From Adiantum capillus-veneris (lineage: Eukaryota > Streptophyta > Polypodiopsida > Polypodiales > Pteridaceae), in contig CM043945.1 of NCBI GenBank assembly GCA_014529385.2, positions 153,265,741-153,329,740 on the forward strand: DNA of 64,000 nucleotides. The letters run 5' to 3'. The notes below the pieces were generated by a model. That model searched no databases and was not told where the DNA came from. It saw only the letters and a program-made list of their open reading frames with translations. Of this stretch, positions 38,106 through 47,620 are shown piece by piece (positions within the stretch are counted from its first letter, which is position 1; each line of letters starts with the position of its first letter). The position numbers were made by a program, and so were the translations under genes.

Positions 38106-38195
38106 TCTCAGGCCAAGGGCCAAACCAAGGGGCTAGGAGCCTATTAAAGGGAGGCTGGGCGGATGGACCAGGATGGCAGTCCCTTGGTCTTTACA
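38106..38195 (+). repeat. 3' LTR (90 bp) of the first Gypsy element
   Basis: Matches 32338-32427 over its full length. Its first bases are TCTCAGG rather than TGTCAAG, so the canonical terminal TG is mutated. It ends CTTTACA and is followed by the target duplication CTTTA. Confidence 0.9.
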
Positions 38196-38200
38196 CTTTA

Positions 38201-38800
38201 GACCTAGTAACTACCAGTGCCAAATAGGTAGCTTACTATACATGACTGGTAGCTACCACTGTGATCCATATAATTACCACTGTCAGACTTTGATAGCGTC
38301 CATGTTGTCCTTGGTAAAGGTAGCTACTAGTCTCATAGGGGTCGCTACCAATCTGCCATGGTGTTCTTGGTAAATTTGCTACTACCATGTTCAACCTGCT
38401 AGTTTACAGTCTCACAGTCATGATAAGGTAGCCACCAGTCTGATAGTGCTTTCTACCAGATTTCCATGGTAGTATTGGTGTACTGATAGCTATTATTATT
38501 AACTTGGTAACTATCAGTATCCTAGTGCTAGCTGGACCTACCACTCCAAGAGTAATAGCTTCCAGTCTGCCATGCAATCCTGGTGGAAGCTACTAGTCTA
38601 CCATGGCAATCTTGGTGCAAGCTACCAGTTTTCCATGGCAATCCTGGTGGATTGGTAGCTATCACTGTCAACATGGTAGCTATCAATGTCAACCTTGTAG
38701 CTACCCTTAGGTAGTCTTATAACAACCAACCTTATAGTGCTACTCATGGTAAAGGTAGCCACAAGTCTTAGAGTGCTTCCTACTATTAGACTCAGGCTCT
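38201..38800. repeat. Degenerate minisatellite built on GGTAGCTACCAGT
   Basis: Variants of GGTAGCTACCAGT and of CTGCCATGGNAATCTTGGT alternate at irregular 30-50 bp spacing through about 600 bp. The core GGTAGCTACC is itself a palindrome. A single related GGTAGCTACC occurs at 31124, on the other side of the Gypsy insertion, so the repeat region probably predates the insertion. Confidence 0.7.
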
Positions 38801-38838
38801 GGTAACTTTTCTCCTTCCACTCATCACACAACAACAAT

Positions 38839-39972
38839 TTGGCTCCGTGTCCTTCACCAAAAGGTATGTTAAGGTATTCCATATTTTTAAGGCTTCCATA
38901 TTGTAAGGACTTAAAAATACAAGACCTCTTCGATCCCATGCACATATTCAAGAATGTAGCCCTAACACTATGGGACCACATTATTGGCAAGAAGGACTCC
39001 TTGGGTTCGAGGGAGGATTTGAGGCTTCTGAAACATTTCCCCGCCTCTACTGCTCCATGTCTTGCCCCCAATGGAAATATTGTGCTTCCTAAAGCACCAT
39101 GGATACTAGCCACGAAGAATTAGACGAAGTTAAGGGTACCATTGCTTCTATTCGCACACCAATAGGATACATGAGGTCTCTAAAGGGAGCTTTCACAAGA
39201 GCGAAGATGGGTGGACGCGTTCAATTGTATGGATTGAAGTCCCATGATTGGCACAAGATGCTTCAGATAATGTCCCTCTCCCTATTCTATCTATAGTTTG
39301 TGTTTATGAATTTCTCTCACTTTCCCTTCCCCTAATTTACATTGTAGTTCATTATGCCGGTGAGTATGTGTATATGCCGAGAGCAGAAAGTCAAGGATGC
39401 TATTTTCAAACTTGGAGAGCTAGTAAAGTACACCACAAGACTCTACTTAACTACACTTATTTTATGTAAATAATCTCAACTAGCACTTAGTGTATCCTTA
39501 TGTGTTTTCTTGTATATTTGTGAGCTCCAAGGAAATTGAAATAGATGCTATCCTTGCTGCTCAAACACTTGCAATAAAAATTGTGTATACCATTGAGGAT
39601 GCATTTCCTCGATCGGTCCTTCTTAGTCAAATCCACCTCTTGGTTCACGTGGTGGAGGAGATCGCTATATGTGGAGTAGTGCACACATGATGGATGTTCT
39701 TCTCAGAGAGGATTTCAAGACTCTCAAAGATTTTGTGCCGCTATGATCTCAACCAGAGGCATGTATGGCCGAAGAGTGGATTGTGCAAGAGGCATTTGGT
39801 TACATCTCTGAGTATTTGGCACAAATTGATCCTTCAATGCCTCGCATGTGGTCAAATGAGAAAGATGCAAGGATGACTTCACACTTGTCAAGTGGAAATG
39901 GGAAACTACTTAACAAGGATACGAATCTATCTCGAGTGGTCAATACTTTTGTATTCTCAATGCAAAGGTTAT
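38839..39972 (+). pseudogene. CACTA (En/Spm) tnp2 transposase fragment, 5' part
   Basis: Consecutive plus-strand segments match the plant tnp2 transposase and its following DUF4218 region. 38839-39123 has LFDPMHIFKNVALTLWDHIIG. 39099-39296, in a shifted frame, has GYMRSLKGAF and LYGLKSHDWHKML. 39540-39690 has EDAFPRSVLLSQIHLLVHVVEE, then WMFFSERISR. 39765-39972 has EEWIVQEAFGYISEYL. Frame changes and stops separate them, and the gap at about 39300-39520 may be an intron. The N-terminal half of the transposase is missing. The gene is interrupted at 39973 by the second Gypsy element and resumes at 45252. Confidence 0.8.
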
Positions 39973-40095
39973 TGTAAGGACATGGGTGCTATGGGCAAGT
40001 CCCACGGCACGGCCAGACAGTGTGTACGCTAGGGAGAGGCTATAGGATAGCACGGTTGGGTGGAGACTAGCACACGCATCACCACCGCCCTTTCA
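39973..40095 (+). repeat. Candidate 5' LTR (123 bp) of the second Gypsy element
   Basis: Bounded by TG at 39973 and CA at 40094-40095, with the primer site one base further. No second copy is present in the window, so the start is inferred from the TG and from the GTTAT flank that recurs at 45252. Confidence 0.6.
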
Positions 40096-40096
40096 C

Positions 40097-40108
40097 TAGT
40101 ATCCGAGC
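40097..40108 (+). promoter_or_regulatory. Degenerate primer binding site
   Basis: TAGTATCCGAGC, two differences from the plant consensus TGGTATCAGAGC, at the expected distance from the LTR end. Confidence 0.65.
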
Positions 40109-40372
40109 TTTGTTTGGAGAAGAGGAAAAGCGGGTTGCATGTGCTATGACGCGCTGCTTCGCTCCCATGTTCCACGGACAGCGACGTCTCCGTTGTGAAG
40201 TAAAAGAAGATAGACACGCTTTTCCGTGCACAGCGCGTGGACAGTCAATGACAGCCGACCACGTCTGCCCCATCCACCAAGGCGAGCGACCAAGACAAAC
40301 TTGACCGGTAACTCTACGGCACTGAGCCTCTAAAGGCTTCCGTTGGCTGCACGCATAGGAAGGTCCGCTTAA

Positions 40373-40446
40373 CCCTTGCATGAAGGAGGGTTGAACCTAC
40401 CCCATGCGGGTAAGAGGCCAACACTTTACTATCAAGCTATTGACCC
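40373..40446 (-). repeat. tRNA-like segment (tRNA pseudogene or SINE head) in the retroelement leader
   Basis: On the minus strand, TAGCTTGATAGT (A-box-like, 40439-40428) is followed about 40 bases on by GGTTCAACC (B-box-like, 40397-40389). GTTGGCCTCTTACCC lies between, at the place of an anticodon arm. The acceptor stem is not convincingly paired, so this is not a functional tRNA. A tRNA-derived SINE or a captured tRNA pseudogene is possible. Confidence 0.4.
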
Positions 40447-40822
40447 TTGTTGTGTATAACAAGGAAATATAGCATAGCTGTGTTGAAAGGAAAACTAGAA
40501 GGAAAGGGAAAGCTTCAAACTTCAAGGAAGTAGCTTCACGCTTTCTTTTCACTTCTTGGAGGAAGGCAAGTTTTCCTCCAAAAATTCTTTTTTCCTCAAG
40601 GAGGTAGCTTCAAAGTGAACAAAAGCCTTCACAAAAATGACGGGATTTTGTGAAGAATCAACAAAGGTATTCTTACAACAAATGAAAGATGAAGCGCTCC
40701 AATTCTTGCAAGGCGAGATTTGCATGCAACGCAAATCGCAGAGCATACAAAACACAAAGACTTCAATTTCACAAGGTACAAGTCGTTTTTTTTTTCTCTC
40801 TTTGCATTAGTGTGTGTTTACC

Positions 40823-42000
40823 ATGGCCAGTGAGGATGTCCCACCTACACACACGTTTGATTTTGAGCACGTAGATCAAAATCAGGGCACCATGGGTGCA
40901 GCTGAAACTAATATGCATGATGACGATGATCTAGGAGATCATGTAGATATGGTTGCTTTTAAGATTTTGGAAAATCACCAAAGCGTACTTGAATGCAACC
41001 TCTCTGCACTTAATGCAAATGTTACCAATCTTGTGGAGTTACTTGTGAAATTTATGAATTCACAAAGGGCTCAAGGAGCCACAAGTGGCACGATTCAAGG
41101 GAACCAAGCTCGCACAACTCAAGGAGTCCAAGAGACAAGTGCTACAAAAGATGCAGAAGGTAGCAATGCATAACTATACAATATCACCATTCCTGAGTTT
41201 CACGGGGAACAGCGTGATCGCAACAAGGATACGGTCAATACGTTCTTACACAAATGGAGTGATATTCATAGATTGAGACACACCCCGTAGATAAATATGT
41301 CCGTGGAAACAAGTCTATCTCTTAAAGGCAAGGCCTATAAGTGGTGGTGATATTTGCAATAGATGCCCGTCCTCCGTCTTGGGCTACATTTCAAGCTTCT
41401 TTTCCCAAAGAGTTTTTGGACTCCAATGAAGAAGATGAGAATTGGTTAGCATGGGATGCATGCCGCATGTCTGGCCTCTCTCTCACACAGTACCTTTCAA
41501 AGTATCGGGAAATCGTATTAAAACTAGAAGGTCTAGATGAATTCCAAAAGATATGGGGTTTTAATAGGGGTCTTGACAAATACTATTGTCTTCATGTCAA
41601 GACCCAACATCCAAAAACTTTGGAAAAAGCCATCAGTCATGCCCAAAGATATGATGATGACCAAGAGAGGAAAGGAAATGTTCCCTACTCTAAGAATACT
41701 TTTGCTAAGAGCAATGTGGCTAAGAGCCAATGGCGAGGTAGATCTTCCACACGTTCCAAGAGGAATAAGAGACAATCTACCTCTCCATGCTCACAAGAGC
41801 TAAGAAGCCTAAGCACTCACGATATACTCCACGTGGGTCTCTCAGCACTGCCGATTTTGAGCGTACGAAGAAACACAATTTTTGTTTTAGATGTCTTTTG
41901 GACCAACATAACAAGAAAGATTGTCCTCTTTTGCAAGGCAAAGAAAAGTCCATGCACACGGTGTAACACCTCGCATTAGATTCATGTCCTAAATATTATG
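40823..42000 (+). pseudogene. gag of the second Gypsy element, broken
   Basis: Begins MASEDVPPTHTFDFEH, parallel to MDSDIDIHHAFDFEQ of the first element. It is open to a TAA at 41171, then frames change. The coat region resumes with PKEFLDSNEEDENWLAWD and LTQYLSKYREIVLKLEG in the 41341-41979 ORF. The CCHC knuckle (CFRCLLDQHNKKDC, about 41885-41925) lies in a different frame from the preceding part, so another frameshift is present. Confidence 0.8.
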
Positions 42001-42017
42001 CTGTAGAGGTTCTTCAT

Positions 42018-44200
42018 ATGGAAGAAAAGCACAAGAGTTGTATGCCTGCTTCAATGTGGCAACCCACCTTTAGCCCCCATGATTTGATTCGCATGCATGC
42101 CACTATTAACGAACAACGTGTTCGTATTTTAGTGGATGATGGTGCAACTCATAACTTCTTGAACTATAAGCTAGTCAAGAAATTGAAGCTTACACAGACT
42201 CCCTGCTCTCACAAGTATGTGGTGGAGCAGATGTCCGGGAATGATAAAGAAGTATGGGACATGGTAGTTCAGAGAACTGAGCTTATTGTTCAAGATCATA
42301 CGATGACCTTGACTTCCAAGTTATTAACATGGACCGTGCTGATGTAGTTTTAGGACAGAGTGGCTGCATGGTTTACGAAACACATTGCACACTAGTTATG
42401 AACACAACTCCTTATCCTTTATAGCCAACGATAAACATGTGCTTTTGCTTTGTGAGAAAAATATACCATCTGCACCTCTTATATATACAGCCGAGCTTTC
42501 TATTTTGTAGAAAGCAAATTTAATAGATGAAGTCTTTTTGTGTTATTGCTTGTCTCTAAGTCTTGTGAATTCTAGTAATGGTATGCAAAGTGCAATAAAT
42601 TTTATTGATAAACAAAGTGTTAACCAATTTAACAAGCAAAGTGCTCTCAATTTTAATTCTATAGACCAATGTGCAACTGTGTAAAACAAACATTACAGGA
42701 ATTACAAGATTCTCCATCCCAGTATAACTCTAGTTTACTTTCTCCTTTTGCACGGCAAAAGCTGACTCACTTACTCACGGAGTATAGTGATGTGTTCTGA
42801 AGTGATTTACCACCGGTTTTACCCCCTACACGTGATGTGCAACATGGCATAGATGTCTTGCCAGGCACTAAACCGGTGAGTAAACCACCTTATTGTATGA
42901 GTGCTAAAGAAGCCAAGGAGGTTGAGAGTCAGTTGGATGACTACCTCGCTCGTGGTTTCATTAGACCTAGCACTTCGCCTTGGGCATCTCGCCTTCTATT
43001 GGTAATAAAGAAAGATCGTACTATGCGCATGTGTGTAGATTATCGTGGATTAAATGCGATAACCATCAAGAACAAGTATCCTCTGCCTCGTGTGGGTGAT
43101 TTGTTTGATTAACTCCACGAGGCAAGATACTATACAAAGATAGATCTTCGTTCGGGATACCACCAGGTATGTATCCTACTGCAAGATATCTCCAAAACTA
43201 CCTTTAGAACACGGTTCGAGCATTTGGAATTTTTGGTTATGCCTTTTGGACTAACCAATGATCCATCTACATTTATGACACTCATGGATAGTGTCTTACG
43301 TCCCTATCTTGGAAAATTTGTTGTGGTTTTCCTTGATGACATTCTCATTTATAGTAAGACTGAAGATGAACACATAGAACACTTACGATTAGTGTTGATC
43401 AACTACAAGCTAACGTGGTGTATGCTAAGCAAAGCAAGTGTGATTTCTTTAAAAAAAAGATACATTACCTCGGTCATGTGATCTCTTATGCCTGCATCAA
43501 AATGGACACTGACAAGGTCGTTGCCATTCTTCGATGGCCACATTCCAACACGGTTGAGGAGCTTCAAATATTTTTAGGCACGGCTGGATTTTGTCGACAA
43601 TATATTCGTGATTATGCCAAAATTGTTGTTCTTATGTGACGGAACAACTTAAAGCGAAAGGTAAGACGTTTTCTTGGGAAGAAGCCCAAAAACGCAGTTT
43701 TGAACAGCTCAAGGTAGCTATAGCCACTGCTTCCATCCTAGCAATCGTCGTCCCACTTAAACCGTTTGTGGTAGAGACTGATGCTAGTGATAAAGCAATT
43801 GGTGCGGTACTTCTCCAGGAGGGAAGACCTATAGCCTTTGAAACTAAAAAGTTAGATAGAGCTCAACAGAATTATTATGTCTATAAGAGAGAGCTCTATG
43901 CCATAATTCACGCTTTACGAAAGTGGCGACACTATTTATATAGTGCCGAGTTTGAAGTAGTTTTTGACCATGAGAGTATCAAATGGTTTACTACTCAAAC
44001 AGACTTGAAGGGCCGTAAAGCTAGATGGGCCGAAATCCTTCAAGATTATGATTGTAAGCTACGATATCGCAAGGGGTGATATAATATAGTAGCGGATGCA
44101 CTAAGTCGGATGCCTCAAATTAATTCACTTACTTTCACGGAAATAAAGAGTGGATTTTTAGAGTCATTACGTGTGCACAAGATCAATCATATGCTAAAGT
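42018..44200 (+). pseudogene. Protease, RT and RNase H of the second Gypsy element, broken
   Basis: Protease motif VDDGATHN lies in 42018-42347. RT begins in 42837-43112 ([12 protein letters not shown]) and continues in 43224-43481 with the FLDDILIY active site. RNase H is in 43636-44079 ([15 protein letters not shown]). At least four stop or frameshift interruptions separate these ORFs. It is much more decayed than the homologous region at 34003-36489. Confidence 0.88.
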
Positions 44201-44389
44201 GTGGAGTGCAGTTTTAAAAGGGGATCCCTCATGCTCACATGTCTCTGAACAGCCAAATCAACATGTCTCTCCACGTGCAGATAAAAACTCCAACACACAT
44301 AGCTCTACCCCCTACTAAAGAAGAGCTTAAGCGATGGAAGAATTTCTCCATTGATGATGGCTACTTACAAGGGTAGAGTATGTGTGCCA

Positions 44390-45251
44390 AAGGACTAAGA
44401 CATTAGATGCCAAATCATATTTGAGTGTCACGATAGTCCAAGTGCTGGTCATCCAGGTATTCATAAGATGTATGCCTTAGTTCGAAGATAATTTTATTGG
44501 CCATGCTTACATCATGATGTTCAAGAGTACGTACTAAACTGCCAACAGTGCCAAGTTCATAAGGTAGAGCGCCTCAAGGTAGGTGGCCTTTTACATCCTT
44601 TAGAGATTCCACAAGGTAAGTGGAGAGTATCTCTATGGATTTTGTAGTAGGACTACCTACTACAAATCGTGGCCATGATGCCATTTGGGTAATTGTAGAC
44701 CGTCGCACAAAGATGGGTCAATTCATTCTCACTAAGACTACGGTTAAGACAACAGAATTAGCACGGCTATTTGTAGAGCATATATATAAACTTTACGGTA
44801 TTCCAGCTAGTATCATTAGTGATAGAGATCGAAAGTTCGATAATCACTTCTGGAGAGCTGTGTTCCAAAAGTTGAAAACTAAACTTAATCTAAGTACGGC
44901 TGATCATCCAAAAACGGATGGTCAAACAGAAAGAGTTAATCAGCGTTAGAGGATATGCTACGAGCGTACATTAGCAAGAAGCAAACCAATTGGAAAGACT
45001 ACTTACCTATATTGAAATTTGCTTATAATAGTTCAAAGCACGTGACTACATGGTTTGGTCCATTTATGCTTTTGTATGGATTTCAACTTAGATCACCCGT
45101 TACGGTGGGGTTGACTAAGGAGAAGATACATCAAGCGAAGGATTTTCTCCAAGACCATTTTGACATGCTTCGAGTTGCTCGACAAAATGTTAAGCAAGCT
45201 CAAGATCGATATAAGAAGTACGCAGATGAGCATTGTCGTTTTGCTATCAGT
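44390..45251 (+). pseudogene. Integrase of the second Gypsy element, C-terminus lost
   Basis: The HDSPSAGHPG zinc-binding segment (about 44430) and ALVRR followed by TAA lead into the core: MDFVVGLPTT, SDRDRKFDNHFW and DGQTERVN (44620-44949), then SKKQTNWKDYLPIL (44955 onward). Similarity ends at DEHCRF just before 45252, so the linker and chromodomain are absent. Confidence 0.85.
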
Positions 45252-46064
45252 TATTATGACCAAGTGGGTGGACTTGTGGATAGTGGCAAAGGCAAGGCGT
45301 TTCCAAGAGAGAGAAGCACGTGTACAAATGTGGCGTTTCCAAGAGAGAGAAGCACTTTTGTACACGCCACATTTGTCAAAAGGTCGTCACTTTTGTACAC
45401 GCCACGTTGACGAGCATAGAACCACCATGGGAAAATTTGACACAGACCGTGATGAAGCTAGGTACTGTGGAACTATTGAAAGAATACTAAAGATTAATTT
45501 TAGAACCTTTTGGTTTGCAAATGTGTCTAGACGACACGAGAATGTCCTCCACATGGTGGACTCTAGTGTGCATCACACAAGGAGGTATGACAATTTAGTT
45601 TTACCGCGCAATTGCAGGTGAGTGACTACCTTTTCTATTCTTATTTGCTTGTAACATTAATTATACCAATGTTACTCACTTTGAGCTTCTCTTCTATAGG
45701 TCATCTATCCCAATAATCCACCAACAAAAACTTTGGTTCGTAATTCACGTAACACCTCGGGGGAGAACCATTTTTTCCACTAACGAAGTGGAGACCATCT
45801 TCGACCCTCTTCCGCCTCCTACTTTGGATGAGGTGGAGACAGAGTAGAGGGAGATCGATGAATCAAGTTCGGCAGCGGCAAGTCTTAGCAAGGATGATGG
45901 TCATGTTGATGAAGATGGTAAGACGGAGGATGACGAATTCGAAGATGATAAAGCCAATGCATCCACAAACGACAATTCTGTTTCTCTCTTTATTGATTTA
46001 GGAGCCATGGGCTTAGAATTGGATGATGCTTCATGTAGGGATCTTTTGGAAGATAATTCATAAA
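45252..46064 (+). pseudogene. CACTA (En/Spm) tnp2 transposase fragment, 3' part
   Basis: After the Gypsy insertion the CACTA gene resumes. ARYCGTIERILKINF matches the conserved YYG-I-E-I-L segment near the C-terminus of plant tnp2 proteins. It is followed, after an apparent intron (GT at about 45619 to AG at 45700), by QQKLWFVIHVTPRG and an acidic tail ending at TAA 46062. A local duplication of GCGTTTCCAAGAGAGAGAAG and of TTGTACACGCCAC disturbs 45295-45410. An in-frame TAG at about 45847 interrupts the tail. Strand and order agree with the 5' part at 38839. Confidence 0.65.
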
Positions 46065-46389
46065 CATTTTGCATACTTTAAGTTATGAAGATTTTTGGTT
46101 GTGTAATCCATTCATCTCTCTCTCCCCCCCTCTTCCTCTCTCTAATTTTGTGAACATGCTCAATTATGTTAATCAAGTGACAGTGATTAGTTTAGTTGTA
46201 ACCAAGTGTAATAGTAAATAGCTAACTATTGTTACATGTTTTCATATCTTTCTTTTTTAAATTTGAAAATTTTATATAATATTCTTTAATTTTTATTGAG
46301 AGGAGGGAAACACCAAAAATTGAGAGAGAGGGGGAGGGGGGGGGAGATGTTTAAGCCAGAATTTGAAAGTTTAGGTGCTAAATCTACCC

Positions 46390-46579
46390 TCGAAAATAAA
46401 CACGGTAATAATTGAGGTAATAAATACGGTAATAATAGAGAAAATAATCGCGGTAATAGTTTAAATACGAAAAAGATCCCTCCCGTCCTCCTCTCTCTTC
46501 CTTGTCCAACTGAATTTGGATCTTCTCTCTACAAAACACGGTAAAAGACCGTGGCAAACAATCAGAGATTTTTATAGTG
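46390..46579 (+). mobile_element. Right terminus of the CACTA element with subterminal repeats
   Basis: The sequence ends ATTTTTATAGTG at 46579, i.e. CACTATAAAAATC read inward, a CACTA-type terminus. Just inside are repeated ACGGTAATA/GCGGTAATA motifs (about 46401, 46429, 46449) and the palindrome CACGGTAAAAGACCGTGG (46539-46556). These are typical of CACTA subterminal transposase-binding repeats. The tnp2 gene is upstream in the same orientation. The left terminus was not found. Confidence 0.65.
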
Positions 46580-46959
46580 TAAGCCGAATAGCTACAATAG
46601 TTCACGAGGATAGGGTGAAGCATATAAGGTTGAGTATGATTTCTTTTTATCGTGAAGAACATGGTTGTTTGTACTTGGAGACAATATGGGTGGTGTAATG
46701 TATAAAGTGCGACTCATCTTATTTCTACCAAGCCGTAATACCTTGGTGTTACAGAAAAGCTTGATTCACTACGCATCTATTGAGATAGCAAGCATAATGC
46801 AACCCATCTCCCAAACAATTCTTTATGTGTTGCATCCATCCATCCATCCAATGCTCAAGATCTTGTCTTTTGAGGAAGAAGAAAGTTTTAGTCAAGAATA
46901 TGAAGAAGAAAGTTTAGGTCTTAAACCAATCCCAAGTGAACACACTCAAGACGTGCTGT

Positions 46960-47002
<43 letters not shown>

Positions 47003-47038
47003 CAGAAGCTTTAGATGTATCCCACTAGTTTTGAACTC

Positions 47039-47081
<43 letters not shown>

Positions 47082-47172
47082 GAGGTGGAAGAAGGAGAGA
47101 GTTTTAACGTAGTAGGAAACTAAGAGACCTCAAAGATTATCGGACGAGAGAGAGAGAGAGAGAGAGAGAGCG
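46960..47172. repeat. Three (GA)n microsatellites between the CACTA end and the TCP gene
   Basis: GA tracts at about 46965-46998, 47041-47078 and 47147-47170 are separated by short unique sequence. The stretch from 47180 to 47620, the presumed 3' flank of the TCP gene, contains no other recognised feature. Confidence 0.9.
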
Positions 47173-47620
47173 CTGGCAAGAAGGATTGCCACATGCGATT
47201 CCACCTGCACCGCTAGATTTTCGACATTTGTTGTCTTGCCACAATTTGCCTTGGCAGATATAGACATCATGGGCCATGGACAGCTGTCTAAGTCGCCGCG
47301 GTAAGTCTGAGATTGACTTGCAATATTACTCTAGTAAAAAGCAGCGGTAACAATCACAGTTGCGGGTGTGTTGGAAAGCAAAATCCTTCGATTCTCCTAC
47401 TTATATAATTTAATGTTATAGGCCTTTGTTTAGAAATCTACCTAGAGTCCTGTGAATAATTTGTAAAGCTTTCAACAGATAAAATTTCAGGAAAATCGAG
47501 ACGTTTATGACTAATTTAACCTTAATTAGTATTTTGGTATATAATCGATCTTCTAATGTAAATCTCAAGTAATTACAGGTCATTAAGAAGTTAGGGGTGC
47601 CCTGATCACACTTGTGACTT

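Larger units (their letters stand above)
32338..38195 (+). mobile_element. Ty3/Gypsy chromovirus, structurally complete, 5858 bp, 90-bp LTRs, TSD CTTTA
   Basis: Identical-length 90-bp LTRs lie at 32338-32427 and 38106-38195, differing by eye at 4 positions. CTTTA flanks both sides (32333-32337 and 38196-38200). Next to the 5' LTR is a perfect plant primer site TGGTATCAGAGC (32429-32440). The polypurine tract AAGGGGGGAG (38093-38102) precedes the 3' LTR. The internal region holds gag with a zinc knuckle, protease, RT, RNase H, integrase and a C-terminal chromodomain, in Gypsy order. LTRs this short are unusual for a coding-complete Gypsy element. Disabling changes are five in-frame TAG codons and one frameshift between RNase H and the integrase zinc-binding region. 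Confidence 0.95.
39973..45251 (+). mobile_element. Second Gypsy chromovirus, decayed, 5' LTR present, 3' LTR lost, TSD GTTAT
   Basis: A candidate 123-bp 5' LTR (39973-40095, TGTAAGGACATGG to CCCTTTCA) is followed by a primer-site-like TAGTATCCGAGC. Gag, zinc knuckle, protease, RT, RNase H and integrase follow in the order of the first element, but with many stops and frameshifts. The pol similarity stops abruptly after YKKYADEHCRF, just before ATCA and GTTAT (45252-45256). GTTAT also lies immediately before the 5' LTR. The chromodomain, polypurine tract and nearly all of the 3' LTR are therefore missing, while the target duplication seems to remain. Confidence 0.85.
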
